A stretch of DNA of 64,000 nt from Anaeramoeba flamelloides (lineage: Eukaryota; Metamonada; Anaeramoebidae), in contig JANTQA010000023.1 of the NCBI GenBank assembly GCA_027625915.1, positions 6,820,001 to 6,884,000 of the forward strand, in the 5' to 3' direction. Below, in pieces: positions 35,301 to 47,485 of this stretch (its first letter is position 1; every line of letters begins with the position of its first letter). The notes below the pieces were generated by a model. That model did no database searches, had not been told where the DNA came from, and saw nothing but the letters and a program-made list of their open reading frames with translations. A program made the position numbers and the translations under genes.

Positions 35301-38300
35301 ATAATAGAAGATATTAATCATTTTTTATGGGTATGTCCTTCTTATGAAAAAAAATAGATTAATTTTTCTTAATAAATTAAAAGAAATAAATCTTAATGAA
35401 TTGATTTTAAACTGTAATAGTTTGAAATTATTTTCATTAATTAATAATCGTGAAATCTATGATTTTACGCTTAAATTTCTGAAAGGGAATTTAAGTCTAA
35501 GGGCAATTAGAATATAATTTACACTTCTTCAACAATAAAAAAAAAGTTAGATTTTTTTATCGGTTCATTTTTCAAAAAAACTTGAAAAATCTAAGAAATC
35601 CTTTTTGAACATTTAGACAGATACAAAACAGTTTTTCAGAAAATATCCGTCTCTTTTTTTTTTTTTTTTTTTTTCTGATCAAACTGAAAGATTTGGTGGC
35701 TGTGGATTCCGGTTTATCTTTTACAGTTTGATTTGTTTACATTCATAATTTTTTTTGTAAAACTGTTGTGTAATTTTTGGATTTGTGAAATTGTTTTGAA
35801 TTGAAAAAAATAATTTCCTCCAAAACATTCGAAAAATGTAATTTGTTAAGATTTTAATGTAATTTTTGAGACACAACACCTCTTTGAATTTCAGATCAAA
35901 GAGTCAATTTTTCGAAACATTAACACAAACAATTTTTTGAGTTTGGTAAAAACTTTAAATCAGAAAAAATAAATTGATATTTTCTTGATGTGTTTTTAAA
36001 TGATCAAGAAATTACACAATAAAATTTTTATAAAAACTCTTTAATCATTCAAATTTGTTTTTAAAACTCAAAACAGAGAAAATATTTCAAAAGTGTGATT
36101 CATTTGCCCTTCAAGTAAATTTTGCGAGAAAAAACACTATACCTATTAAAAATTAAATTTATTCCTTTCTTTTTTTCAAAAATATTAAAAGGTCATTAGA
36201 CTTAAAACCAATTTAAAATCCATTCTGATATTTAAAACTATTGTAAAGTTTTCTCGATTTTATTTTTAAAATTGTTAGAAAAATAGGAATCTACTTTTTT
36301 TTTCTTTCAAATTAAGATATTTCATTAACCAATTTTTCAGGATCCCAAATTTCAAACAATTAACCATATCGGATAAGTGTATAAATCTTGATGAATTAAT
36401 TTAATTTCCAAATTGAAACTAAATACTGAAAAATAATTTATTAAAAAAAAGTATATAATTTTTCTAAAAACGCATATTATTTACATATGAAAAGAATTTA
36501 CAAAATAATCTTGTGTTCATTATTTAATTTTTTTTAAAGAATGTAATTTTTTATTTACTCGTCTCTAAATTTCGAGATAACATTTAAGAAAGTTATTATT
36601 TTTTTGAAACCTAAGCTAAAAAAAATGATAAAAAATAACCTTTTTTCTAGTCATATTTATATTGGTTATTTCTAGAAAAAAGATCTGTATTTAATAATAC
36701 TCTACTGATTATGAGTATTACTGAATTTTTCTCGGTTTATGTTTTTTTTTTTTGAGAAATAAATAGCCCATTTCTTGGAAATCGTGTCTTAATATCAAAA
36801 AAGTAAGAGACAGGGGAATAGAAAAAATGTGAATTTTCTCTAGATATTAATTAACTAATTACGTTTTTTTATTAAAAACATCGAATACCAAAGGTGTTGT
36901 TCTTGGATAGAGTAAGCTATTTTGAGAGTTTAAAAGGGATGAAGAAAATAACTTTTTAAAAAGATTAAAATTTAGAAACTATTACTTTTTTGGTTGAGAG
37001 TCTCTTATTTTAAAACAGTTTTAAAGAATACGAAAATTCGTCTAGCTTTATAGATCTAAAAAGAAAGAAAAGCAAAACTTATAGAATTTTTTTTTATTAT
37101 TTGTGTTTTTAATTTTTTTCCAGAAGATCCACAACTATTTCAACAAATAATAACTCACTCAATTTGACCCATTGTTTTGACAATAAGCAACATATTGTTC
37201 TCTTTGGGCGATATAAATATCACCCTCTCAAGAAAAATATATTGCTTATTATCTTAACTTCGTACAAATAACGACAGATATTTTTCAGCTTTGAAGTTCT
37301 CATGAGATTAGTCCATCCTATAAATTTGTCTTGAAATGTAAATTTTTTCTGAAAAATTTTTCAGGTTTTTTTATTAACTAAACGAATCTATTTTTAATTG
37401 ACGAGATCAACTTTAGGTACTTTTTTCCTAATATATTTTTCAGAAAAATTTGAACCATAGCGCACTAATATGATTTAACTTTCATCCACAGCATACTCTT
37501 AATTTTATACTTATCCACAACAGACCCTAAACCGTTAAAAAAATTCCAGTAAAATTTAACGATAAAAGGCAATAGTCATTGTGGAAAAAAGTGAAACAAG
37601 TGAAAAAAAAATGAAACACGGATTTTTAATTGTAAAATGGTTTTAATGGAATTTTATGATGATATTTTCAATAGTTAAAAAGTGGATTAACGATGATCAC
37701 TTTGATTAAAAAATAAAAGACAATAATTTGATTTTATTTTATTATTTTTTATGGGTATTCCCCTTCCTATGAAAGTGATCGATAAATCTTTCAAAATAAA
37801 GCAAAAAAATAAATCTTTAGGAAATAATTTTAAACCAAAAAAGGGTAAAAGTATTTTAGTGAATTAAAAATATAAAAATCTCTTAATATTTACTTAAATA
37901 TCCTTTCAGAAATTTAAGTAAAAGAGTATTTCAGAGTGTATTTTATACATCCTTCTCAATAATAAAAATTTGATTTTATTTTTCTGGTTTGAATTAAATC
38001 GAATAATCTTGAAAAGGGAATTTTTGATATTCCGATTATTACAATTATTTTTGAAAAGTGATGATGTTGATCATTTTATTTTGAAAGTTTTTTAAAGCGC
38101 CCATCAGTTGTCCAGAAAAAAATATTTTTCAATTTTAACCTTAAAATAAATTCTAAACTTAATTAAAAACACATTAAACCAAATTTCAAAATTAGTGGCA
38201 AACTTTTTTATTATTTTCTTTTTTTAATTGTCTTTCAAAAAATAAAATGATTATAATTGATCTATATTAGTTATTATCTGGAAACACTTTTAGTAAAATA

Positions 38301-40561
38301 GATTGTTATTAAAAGGAAAAAAAACAATTAAACAAATTTTTTTCTTATGAAAAATCTGCCCCTATTTTTGAAATTTAGCTTATATGTAAAATTGTGAGAC
38401 TCTAATTTAATATAAATTATTTTAATAAATAATATCTTTATTTTTTTTAAACAATAAACACTAAAAAATATCAAAATAAAAGGGAATTCCACCAAAATCA
38501 ATAAATTCAATTTACAATAAACAAATTAAAAAATTAATTTTGAAATGTTTAAAACCAAAGGAACAGAGACCAACAGCAAACCAACTTATGAATGATAAAT
38601 TTTTTTCAGATATTATTCAAACCAAACTAAATAATTTTAATAAAAATGAAAATGAAAATGAAAATGAAAATAATAATAAACAGACTAATATTGAAATCCA
38701 ATTTGAATTAAATACCAATTTTGGCATTAAAAAACTTGAATTTAATTTTAATATAAAAACAGATGAACCATTTTCAATTGCTATCGATCTAATTGATAAA
38801 TATGATTTAAAAATTTTACCTCAAGAATTAGAAAAACTGGTAGAAAAAGTCATTAAACAAAAAATAGAAAGTTTACAACAACTGGAATCAAATAAAAATG
38901 ATAAAAATAATAAAATGAAAAGCAATTTGTTTATGAAAAACGAAAATGAAAACGAAAACGAAAACGAAAATGAAAATGAAAATGAAAATGAAAACGTAAA
39001 CGAAAACGACAACGAAAACAAAAACGAAAACGTAAACGAAAATGTAAATGAACACGAAAACGAAAAGGAAAATGAAAATGAAAATGAAAACAAAAACGAG
39101 AAAGAAAACGAATTAAAATCAAAAAAAGAAATGAATAGTAAAGAAAATATTGGTGATGAAACGAATAATAATTTTGAAGAAACAAATCTTTCAAATGAAA
39201 TGAATCAGAAAATAAACCCAAAAGGTTCACAAACTTTTAAAAAACTTTTGTATATCGATGATAAAAAAACCAAGAATAAAAAAAAATCAATATTATATAA
39301 AAATGACAAAAACAATTCTGAAGGCAATAGTCGTGTTGTAAATCATTCCAATATCAAAAAGGCAATAGAATTTGATAATCGCAAAAAAAATCACATAAAA
39401 AAAAAATTATATAATACAAAAATTCGAAAAAGTAGCCGTATATCAATACAACAAAAAAACAATTCAATAATAAATAATCCAAAGAATAATTTATTTAGTA
39501 AATCCTATGATCGTTATAACTTTAATCAAAACTTAAATCAAGCCAAACCCCAAACCCAAAATATAAAGGATGATTTTGATTTAATTGATTGCCACGATGA
39601 TCGACTAGATAAAATTTATATCTTAAAAAAAATGATTAAAAATATCCCATTAAAAAATTCTTATAAAAATGAAAATTTGAATGAGAATAGCAAAAAAAAT
39701 ATTCAAAAGAATTCAAAAATAATTAAAAACACATATCGTATAAAAAATAATAATATCCTAATTAACCAAAACACATCCTTTTCAAATAAAAGATATTATT
39801 TGACTCTACCAGATCTTAATGCTTCAAATTCACCAGTAGAAAAAAAGTCTAAAAATAATAATGATAGCAATGATAATAATGTTGATAAAAGTAGTAGGCG
39901 TCGGATTAGTGGTGGTGTAATCAATATTAAATCAAATAAGAAAAAGAATAGTTTGCATAAAATGGATAATAAACAGGAAACTGATAATTTTTATTCTAAT
40001 AAGGGCTCCTTTTCTTATACAGATTTAGTTTCTCTTCAATATTCAAATGATTATAAACTTTTGAACAATAAAAATAAGAATTTTCTGAATAATCGTCGGG
40101 TAAAGCTGAACGGTAAAGAGTCTGACAATATCAAAAAGATCGAATTTTATCAAATAAATAATATAGAGAAATCTACTTCTTTCCCTGAAGAACTATCAAA
40201 AAAATTAAAAAATAATAGTCATACTGATGGGAATAATGCTAATAATGATAACAAAAATGAAAATGAAAATGAAAATGAAAATAGTGGCAATAATCCTAGT
40301 TGTAATAATAGCATTTGCACAACCAGTAATATAAATAATGGTAATTTGAAAATTGAAAAGATTCAGTTTCAAATCACCAAAATAGAAAAAGAACATGAAG
40401 AAGATATTAAAAGACTTGATCAATTATATTTATCAAAATTAAAAGTTATCTTTGATTCGTTTGTAAATAATATTGAACAATATAATAAAAAAAATCATAT
40501 AAAATTAAATGGATTTGAAAAACATTTGGATTTATTGAAAAAAAAATATCTTTTTTTATAA
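32366..40561 (+). CDS. WNK-like protein kinase or pseudokinase, two exons
   Basis: Exon 1 32366-33073 (236 codons) and exon 2 38483-40561 (692 codons) join in phase 0 (KKLFS|GIPPKSI), giving about 928 aa. The kinase part has NLIQVFDWWITEKD, FLHSQNPPIIHKDLTPEN (catalytic Asp149, Asn154), LDIGFLSL (DIG for DFG), SPEFIEGNYDQKSDIFSFG, and then CLKPKEQRPTANQLMNDKFF. These resemble WNK/NRBP kinases. A second domain, FGIKKLEFNFNIKTDEPFSI.. (about 305-367), resembles the OSR1-C/PF2 fold typical of WNKs. The protein starts inside what would be the N-lobe. No glycine loop or candidate ATP lysine is visible, and the HRDLK lysine is Thr, so it may be a pseudokinase. A poly-N loop and three NE-repeat tracts are present. 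Animal WNKs act in ion and osmotic signalling; that role here is unproven. Confidence 0.8.
34340..35530 (+). mobile_element. LINE (non-LTR retrotransposon), 5'-truncated
   Basis: The frame 34358-35002 contains the RT catalytic motif FADDLILI with downstream FGLKPNKDKK and KYLGIYLD, typical of non-LTR reverse transcriptases. It shifts frame near 34980 and again near 35170-35350. A C-terminal CPLC...INHFLWVCPSYEK motif lies at about 35262-35350. The copy ends at about 35517, followed by CAATAAAAAAAAAG. The endonuclease and RT N-terminus are missing. It lies in the sense orientation in the WNK intron and has at least two frame breaks. Confidence 0.8.
37578..37640 (+). repeat. One-ended copy of the 5.6 kb TIR element
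   Basis: CATTGTGGAAAAAAGTGAAAC followed by GTGAAAAAAAAATGAAACAC and TTTTTAATTG matches the left terminus of the element at 5611. No matching right end was seen, so it is a broken end or a solo terminus. Confidence 0.6.
37690..37990 (+). mobile_element. LINE C-terminal relic, heavily decayed
   Basis: TTATTTTTTATGGGTATTCC (37742-37761) and the following TTCCTATGAAA correspond to the HFLWVCPSYE segment of the 35.3 kb copy. The end (CTCAATAATAAAAATTTGAT, about 37954) matches that copy's end. Many substitutions; clearly older than the 34.3 kb copy. Confidence 0.5.
38645..39113 (+). repeat. GAAAAY hexanucleotide coding repeats (Asn-Glu)
   Basis: Within WNK exon 2, two separate GAAAAT/GAAAAC tracts (about 38645-38672 and 38939-39110) encode NE repeats. 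A third short one lies at about 40255-40281. The middle tract mixes AAT and AAC codons and contains K, V, D and H interruptions, so it is older than a pure slippage array. Confidence 0.9.
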
Positions 40562-40667
40562 ATTTTTAGAACAAAATTTTCTTTAAAAAATATAAATTCA
40601 AATTGTTTATTTTTATTTTTTTTTTTTTGATTATTTCCATTTTAATATTTGCGATTTTTCAACACAC

Positions 40668-42177
40668 CACAGGTATGACGATTTTTTTGATGTCATGAAA
40701 CGCGTTGGCAAACGCGTGAGCGACGCGTAAAATTCGTTTCTTTGATATATATATATGAAATTTTTGTAAATGAGGGAAAAAATTAGTGTATTTCAAGAGT
40801 TATGACCACATAGACTCAAGGTTGTTTTTATTTCTCTTAATATATCTAAAAAATACTTCTTTATTGAACCCAAAAAATCAATAGAAACAATAATAAAATA
40901 GTGAAAACGATAATTCATTGTTTTTATTTATTTTGGTTTATTACCAAAAAAGAAATTATCAAAAAAATTAAATGGAATTTAATTTATTTTGATGTAAGTA
41001 AACATTTTTTTAAAAAAATTATGATCGATCACAAAAAAAATAAAATTAAAAAAAAAATCAATTAAATACTAATAATTAAAACCAAACATCTCAGATTATA
41101 CAAATATAAATTTGCACATGAGTTAAGTATCATTATTTAATCTTTGTTGGTTTATCAATTTCTACTTTTGTGTTAGAGTAAAGAAAAATAATAATAGAAT
41201 ATGTGAATTTAATAAAGAAGTATTATTAAAATTCTCAAAAAATTATTTCAAAAAGTGAAATGATTTATTACTTAAGTTAACACATAATTTAAATCTATTT
41301 CCACCAGTTTCGAAAAGTAATATAAATTAAAAATATAGAAAGTAGTACTTTTGAAAAAAAAAAACAACAAGTGTATACTAGAAAACAATTTTGTAAAAAA
41401 ATGAATCTGAAAAAATGAAATTGTTGTTAACATGAAATAATAAAGGAATTGTAAGGAAATAACTGTTAAGAAATATGAAATGTGATAATGAGTATATAAA
41501 ACAATTAGGGGTAAAACTGGTTTTATAATATTAAAAAAAAATTTTGAACTAATCTGATTTTCTTACTCATAAGTTAAAGGTGAACAGATTTGATGAAAAA
41601 AAAACACTGATCACCATTTCTAAATTCCAAATTGTGAAAAAATAAAATTTATAAGTTAATAATTTTTACTATTTTTTTTGTGATCAATAAAAAACATTAT
41701 TGGGGAAGACAATTATTTAAAAAACCCAATAAGTTCCATGAATAATGAAATGGGCAACATTTTAACAAAGTGTTAAAAACATCAAAAAGAGAAATTTTAT
41801 CATAACAATTATCTAAACGCGTAAATCGCTTTTTTGTCTTGGAGTTTTAAAAATAGAAAATCAAACTGTTTTTATGGGTTTAAAATTCAAAAACTCCCAC
41901 TTAAATGGGAAATCATGAATTATAATTGTTTTCTAAAGCTTTTAAGTTAATTAAGTTGGTCATGTATTATATATATATATCATTGTTTTTTAGTTTTTTC
42001 GTTTGTATTTTTTCACATCCCAGAAACGAAAAGTGTGATTTCAAAAGAATTCAAGGACTTTCTCAAAAAACGAAAAACGAAGATAACGAATGAAACGAAA
42101 AAACATGTAAAAAAATCGAAAAAACTAGTTTTTATAAATTTTCCGTCGTTTTAAAACAAAAAACCATTTTACCTATG
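40668..42177. repeat. Tandem 1.55 kb repeat, unit 1
   Basis: It starts CACAGGTATGACGATTTTTT and ends near TTTTACCTATG. It is followed in order by a CpG-rich island with three ACGCGT (40700, 40712, 40723), a TA run, long AT-rich sequence and a CCAGAAACGAAAAGTGTGAT block near 42021. The same order recurs in unit 2 with substantial divergence. The ends CACAGGTAT and its complement suggest short terminal inverted repeats. No coding frame over 60 codons. Confidence 0.7.

Positions 42178-42223
<46 letters not shown>
42178..42223. repeat. CA/TA microsatellite at the junction of the tandem units
   Basis: A (CA)n run of about 11-12 units passes directly into a (TA)n run of about 11 units. TA runs also lie just inside unit 2 (42301-42322) and just beyond its end (43865-43888). 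Confidence 0.95.
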
Positions 42224-43864
42224 CACAGGTATGATGATTTCTTTGATGCCATGAAATGCGTTGGCGCACGCGTGAGCGACGCGTAAAATTCGTTCCTCCG
42301 ATATATATATATATATATATATCACATTAGTAGGAAATTGTTGTTTGAATAATAATTAAAAAAGGTGAATACCCTGTATATTGACATCAGAGACTAATAA
42401 GTTTTTTTTTTAATAATTGGTATTTACTAAAGATTTTATTTGTTTCTTTTAGTATATCACAGAAATTTTTAATAATTGAAACTAAAAAAAAAAACAATAA
42501 ATAAAATATATAACCGTAAAAAATAATGGAAAGAGTATTTTATGGTATAGATTTATTTTAACTTGAATACAAAAAAAAGAAAGAAACAAAAAAATTCTGA
42601 ATTGACATTTATACTGATGTTATTAAATATTTTTGAAAAATAAAATTTTTGATCAATCCAAAAAAAAAATAAAATTATAAACAAAAAAAATCAAATTATC
42701 AGATACTAATTATTTTAAATCAAATTTGTCAGATAAGTGAATTTTAACCTTCTTTTTATATTGGCAGTGTGTTTTAATTTTATTTTTCTTGGTTTGTAAA
42801 TTGCCCCTGGTTATTTTTAATTAAATAAATATTAGAATAGAATATCGATATTGAATAAAAAATAATGTTATAATTCTTAAAAGTAATTTAAAAAGCGAAA
42901 GGGGTTATTACTTATGTTACCACATCCATTGAATTTGTTTCCATCAGTGACACAAAAGAATATTTTTGTTAAATGGGGAAAGTAGTAATTTTTGACAAAA
43001 AAAACAATAGAATAGTTATAAACAATTTTTTAAAAAGGTTGTTAATAAAAAATGAAATTATTTTTGAACATAACATGATAAAGGAATAGTAATGTAATAA
43101 ATGTTAAGAAATGATAAAGGCGATAACGAATTAAGTAAAAGAATAAAATAGGTGTAAAATGGGTTTTATTACACCAATAAAAAAAAATTGAATAATATAT
43201 TTGTCTTGTTCAAAAGTTCAAGTACAATTCATATGATTTAAAAAAATACTGATCACATTTTCCAAATAAAATAATTGTGAAAAAATATTTTTTTAAGTTA
43301 ATAATTTTTTATAATTTTTGTGATCAATAAAAAATTTTTTAGGCTGTGTAACCACAATTCCAAAAAATTGGGTGAGTCCATCTAATTTGGAATTGCTCAA
43401 AAAGTAAAATTTGAACTACCACTTAATCTTCAAATATCAAATTTTATAAAAAAAAAGAATTATTTTACACCAATTTTAAAGTGTTTACATTTTTCAAACC
43501 TGTTAAAGAAACCCCGATTTTTGTTGGTTTTTAAATCGATAATTAAACTATTTTCATGGACTTTGGAATACCAAACTCTCTTGCATAAATTGGAAATTAT
43601 GTATTTCCTTTTTTTTTCTAACCCCATTATTGCAATGACATCCTAGATGTATATTCTTATTTTTTTTCGTTGTTTTTAAGTTTTTTCAATTGCGTTTTTT
43701 GATATCTTAGAAACGAAAAGTATGATTTCATAAGAATTGAAGAACTTTTTCAAAAAACAAAAAATGAAAATACGAATTAAACGAAAAATATATATAAAAA
43801 AATTGAAAAAACGTGTTTTTTTAAATTTTTGGTTGTTTTAAAACGAAAAACCGTAATACCTGTG
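42224..43864. repeat. Tandem 1.55 kb repeat, unit 2
   Basis: It runs from CACAGGTATGATGATTTCTT to ACCGTAATACCTGTG, so its termini are short inverted repeats. Matches to unit 1 include the CpG island (two intact ACGCGT at 42268 and 42279), TTTCCATCAGTGACA against TTTCCACCAGTTTCG, TGATAAAGGAAT, ACTGATCAC, TTTGTGATCAATAAAAA and AGAAACGAAAAGT.TGATT. Confidence 0.7.
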
Positions 43865-43929
43865 ATATATATATATATATATATATATACGTACATACAT
43901 ATCTCTATATATAAACTTTGTTTTAGTAA

Positions 43930-44460
43930 TAGATATGCAACTTTTTTTTCAAATATCAAAGATTTTTTATAATTTACCTTCGAAGATTAAATAAAAAACA
44001 AGTTGAATAATATGCACCAAAGAGTAGTTGATATTCATCCGAAATAAAACTAAAAAATCAATAGATTTTCTTAAAAATTGAAAAACCCAAATTCTTGTTG
44101 GACATTGAGAAAAACAACAATTTTAATTTTGATTTCTTGATTGAACATCAAATAAAATCCCAATAGAAATAAATCTTATTTCTCTACAATCGTATTCACT
44201 TTATCAATAACAATTGGATGAATACACTTTTACCATGTGATTATAGATCTTACATAAAAAAAAATTTGGAAATGAATTCCCTTACCATTGTTAAAATAAT
44301 TTGGTTTATTAAAAAAAATTGAAAAAAAAAAAGCAAAATTTTATATTAATTTTGAAAGTTCCAAGATAATTTTTATCTTCGAAAATCCATTCAAAAACCT
44401 TTCAAAAAATGTAATTCATCATCCCTAACTTGTCTCTTTGACTGGAAAAGGGTTTTTAAA
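43930..44460. repeat. 500-bp dispersed repeat, copy 3
   Basis: Same orientation and block order as the copies at 15.8 and 29.3 kb. It begins immediately beyond the TA run that ends the tandem unit. Confidence 0.65.
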
Positions 44461-46137
44461 AAGTATTTTAAAGAAAGCGAATTATTTTTTTTATATTTCA
44501 AATAATATTTTATTGTGAAGAATCCTATTTGTAAATTTGTTATATAGAATTAAGAGAAATGTTAATACGAATTGAATCAGTATATATTGTTTGTGAAAAT
44601 ATATTCATCAAAATATTTCAAAAAGATTGAAAAAACAAAAAATATACTATTTTGTATAAAAAGAGGTTGGATAAATTTCAGTAAAATATAGAGCAATGTG
44701 TAAGAGAAACAAATTTTTTTACAAAATAAAATACCGTTTTAAGTTTTACCTTCTATTAAAAATTCTATTTAGATAAAAAAAACCTATGAAAAAAAAATTA
44801 TATTCAAAAATAAGAAAATAAAACACTAATTTTGGCAAGATGAAAATATCATCTAAAATTGAGTTTTCAAATTTTTAGGATTTTTTTTGAAATAATGCGG
44901 ATCAATCCATAGAAACAAACTACATTATTATAAATGATTTATTCAAGGCAAATAACAATTTTTGATATTTGAAAAGTTTCAATAGGATTAAGTTTTTTAA
45001 AGATATTTTTAAATAAATTTGTTATACTTTTTTGGAAACAGTAAATTTATTCATAAGTTGATTATTAACAAAAAGTTAAAAAAAAAAAAATAGATAATTA
45101 TTTTCAATAGAAATTTGACCCATTCCCAACTCAAATAATATGATTTGAGTAACTTATTTTTTTACATTATTCGAACTTTTGTAAATTTTTTTACCAAATT
45201 TTTGTTATTTTTTTGTAAAAAAACAAAATATTTTGTGATCTTTTTAATTTTTTTTAAAATCAGGTAAAATTCAAAAAAATGGGTTTAAATATTCAATTTT
45301 TAATCATTGAGTTTTGGTTTAGTAATCATTTCATTCGTAGAGTTCTATGAACTCTTTTGAAAATCTAACTAACACCATGTTTAATTATTATTGGTTGTTT
45401 TCCATTCTTGAACAATAGTTATGTTAGAAAAGGGAAATAATTATAAACTTTGTTTCTATTGTTTATTTTCAGGCAAATTAATAATAACAAAAAATGTAAA
45501 TTGGTAAATAGAAGACGAAATAATTCCATTAAAAAATGGCTTAAATGTGAGTCAAATTAAAATTTAAACAAAAAATGTATTATTTTGTTCATAGACTTGA
45601 TCTTATTATATTTTTGGGTAAATTGTATTTGTTTCAAATTTTGTTTGAATTGAAAAAAAACAATCAGGAGTTTGTAGATTTATCTCTCCTGTTCAGTTTC
45701 TTTATATCATCAAAAGGAAACCTCCTAACTCAACAACAATATAATTTTTTTTAAGGGCTCGTCTTTTTCAAAAAGTTCATATTTTAAATTGGAAATAAAA
45801 TTTTAAAGTGAAAAAAAAGGCTTTTATTAAGAGATAATTTTTAACTTAGGAACTCGATTGTTATAATATTATGGAGTCTATCATTGGTGGCAATTTATTT
45901 GATAATATGACTGGTTTGAAAATTACCATATTCTCATAAAAAAGGGTAGTTACTAATAATGATTTTTTTTTTCATTTACTTTCAATTAAAATAAAAAATT
46001 AAAAAAGTTCAAAGATAGATAAAAATCAGACAATTAAAAGAAAAGGATAACTTTCTGATAATCTTTTTAAAAATAGATTAATCGAATTTTAATTTTTTTT
46101 CTTTGAATAACTCGTTTTATTATCATTCTTTACTATT

Positions 46138-47299
46138 TTAATCAAATCTTAGTTCAAATTTGTCTTCATGTGTACCGTTTATATCGATAACAGAAATTTC
46201 AACAAAGTCACCAGTATAAATATCTCTTTCACCAGCTGATGTTATTGCGTCTTTCACTAAATCAATAGCATATTCTTTTGTTAATTTGAAATCTTCTTTT
46301 TTAATATCATTTCTGTTTTTTAAGGCAACTTGGTTGTCAAGAACTGGTTCAATCAAAGAAGAACCAGAACCTGAAGCAGAATATTTTACACGCTCAAGGG
46401 TTCCAATGGCGTCATACGAAAATACGCATCCAACACCTTCGTCGTCGATCCCTGCAACTATGTTGAAGGTATAATAAGGAAAGAACCTTCTGTAATATAA
46501 AAGTCTTGACACTAATTTGGCAACTGCATCAGTTGACATTGGCTTGCCATGTTTTTGTTCATAGATTTGTGCTCTTGATTTTAAAACCTTGTGGAGTGTG
46601 AAAATATCTGCTTGCATACCAGAGGATACAATAGAACATTTTTCCGTTCTAAATAAATTATTAAAAAAAAAAAAGAGAGTGTCAACAACAAAGATTTGAA
46701 GAAAAAGAAAAAAAATGGATTTGTTTTTTAAAATTTTTAAAAAGGATTGAGTTGAATGAAATGTTTTTGTTCTTGAAAAATTGATTATTTGTGATTAAAT
46801 TAAAAAAAAAAAAATTTTGATAGATTGGATCAAATTATTGTGCTAATAAAAAAAATAAAACAAGAGATCTTTTTCATTAATACTAAAGTGTGCTTTAAAA
46901 ATAAGAAGAAACTTTCTTCCTTCAGATTTAATAAAAAATTTCTTTTGTAATTTTCCTCGTTCCAAACAAGCCAAAAAATTAGAAAACAAAAACACAAAAA
47001 AAATAAACAAAAAAAAAAAAAAGAAAATAGATACATTTTTAAATATTTGGTACTATATCTTGTTTTAATTGAATAGCCAAGACTCATACGAGTGTCACTT
47101 GCAATGACAGCAAAATCGTCACCAGCAACAGCTAAACAACTACCACCATTATTGATGTATGGGCTCCATTGGCTTGCTCTTTTTAGTAATGTAAACAAAT
47201 TTAAAAGTGATGAAAAGTTGTTTTGGTGTGATTAAGATTTGAATTTTAAGGTGAAAAAATTGAAATTTACTGTTGTTTTTCTCCAAGATAAGTTTCCAT
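46138..47299 (-). CDS. PSMB1: 20S proteasome subunit beta-6 (PSMB1), three exons
   Basis: Exons 47299-47271 (METYLGEKQ), 47178-47035 and 46648-46138 total 684 bases (227 aa; human 241) with matching phases; joints read KQ|QASQWSPY and [14 protein letters not shown]. Diagnostic segments: [22 protein letters not shown], then [26 protein letters not shown], then LDNQVALKN and [20 protein letters not shown]. It is a structural beta subunit of the 20S core in nucleus and cytosol. As in other beta-6 subunits there is no catalytic N-terminal Thr: the position after NNGG is Ser. The first coding exon is only 29 bases, and all introns are short. Confidence 0.95.
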
Positions 47300-47485
47300 T
47301 TTGTTTGTTTGAATTTTGGATAAAAAAAAAGAAAAAAATGAATTAAAAATGTGTGAAAATACAAGTTAAGAAAAACTATTTAAAGAGGAAGAACTTTATC
47401 CGAGCTATTTTGGACTTGTTTGTTGTTGTTTAACGTGTTTCTTTTTAGTTTGTCATTTAAGGTACCAATAACCACAATTAGAATA

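Larger units (their letters stand above)
33074..38482 (+). other. 5.4 kb intron of the WNK-like gene, repeat-filled
   Basis: The donor is TTTTCA|GTAATT and the acceptor AAATAAAAG|GGAATT, and the flanks rejoin the kinase domain in phase 0. Inside are two LINE relics (34340-35530 and 37690-37990), a one-ended TIR copy (37578-37640), and split copies of two dispersed repeats shared with 10.2-10.96 kb and 25.2-25.7 kb. Confidence 0.85.
40562..46137. other. Intergenic region between convergent WNK-like and PSMB1 genes
   Basis: It contains the 1.55 kb tandem duplication (40668-43864) and copy 3 of the 500-bp family (about 43930-44460). From 44460 to 46137 I see nothing beyond AT-rich sequence. No gene recognised. 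Confidence 0.7.

Noticed and set aside
38821-39230. Minus-strand open frames rich in F/S and F/R opposite the NE repeats
   Set aside because: They are the reverse reading of GAAAAT/GAAAAC repeats in the WNK-like exon and have no start context or domain.
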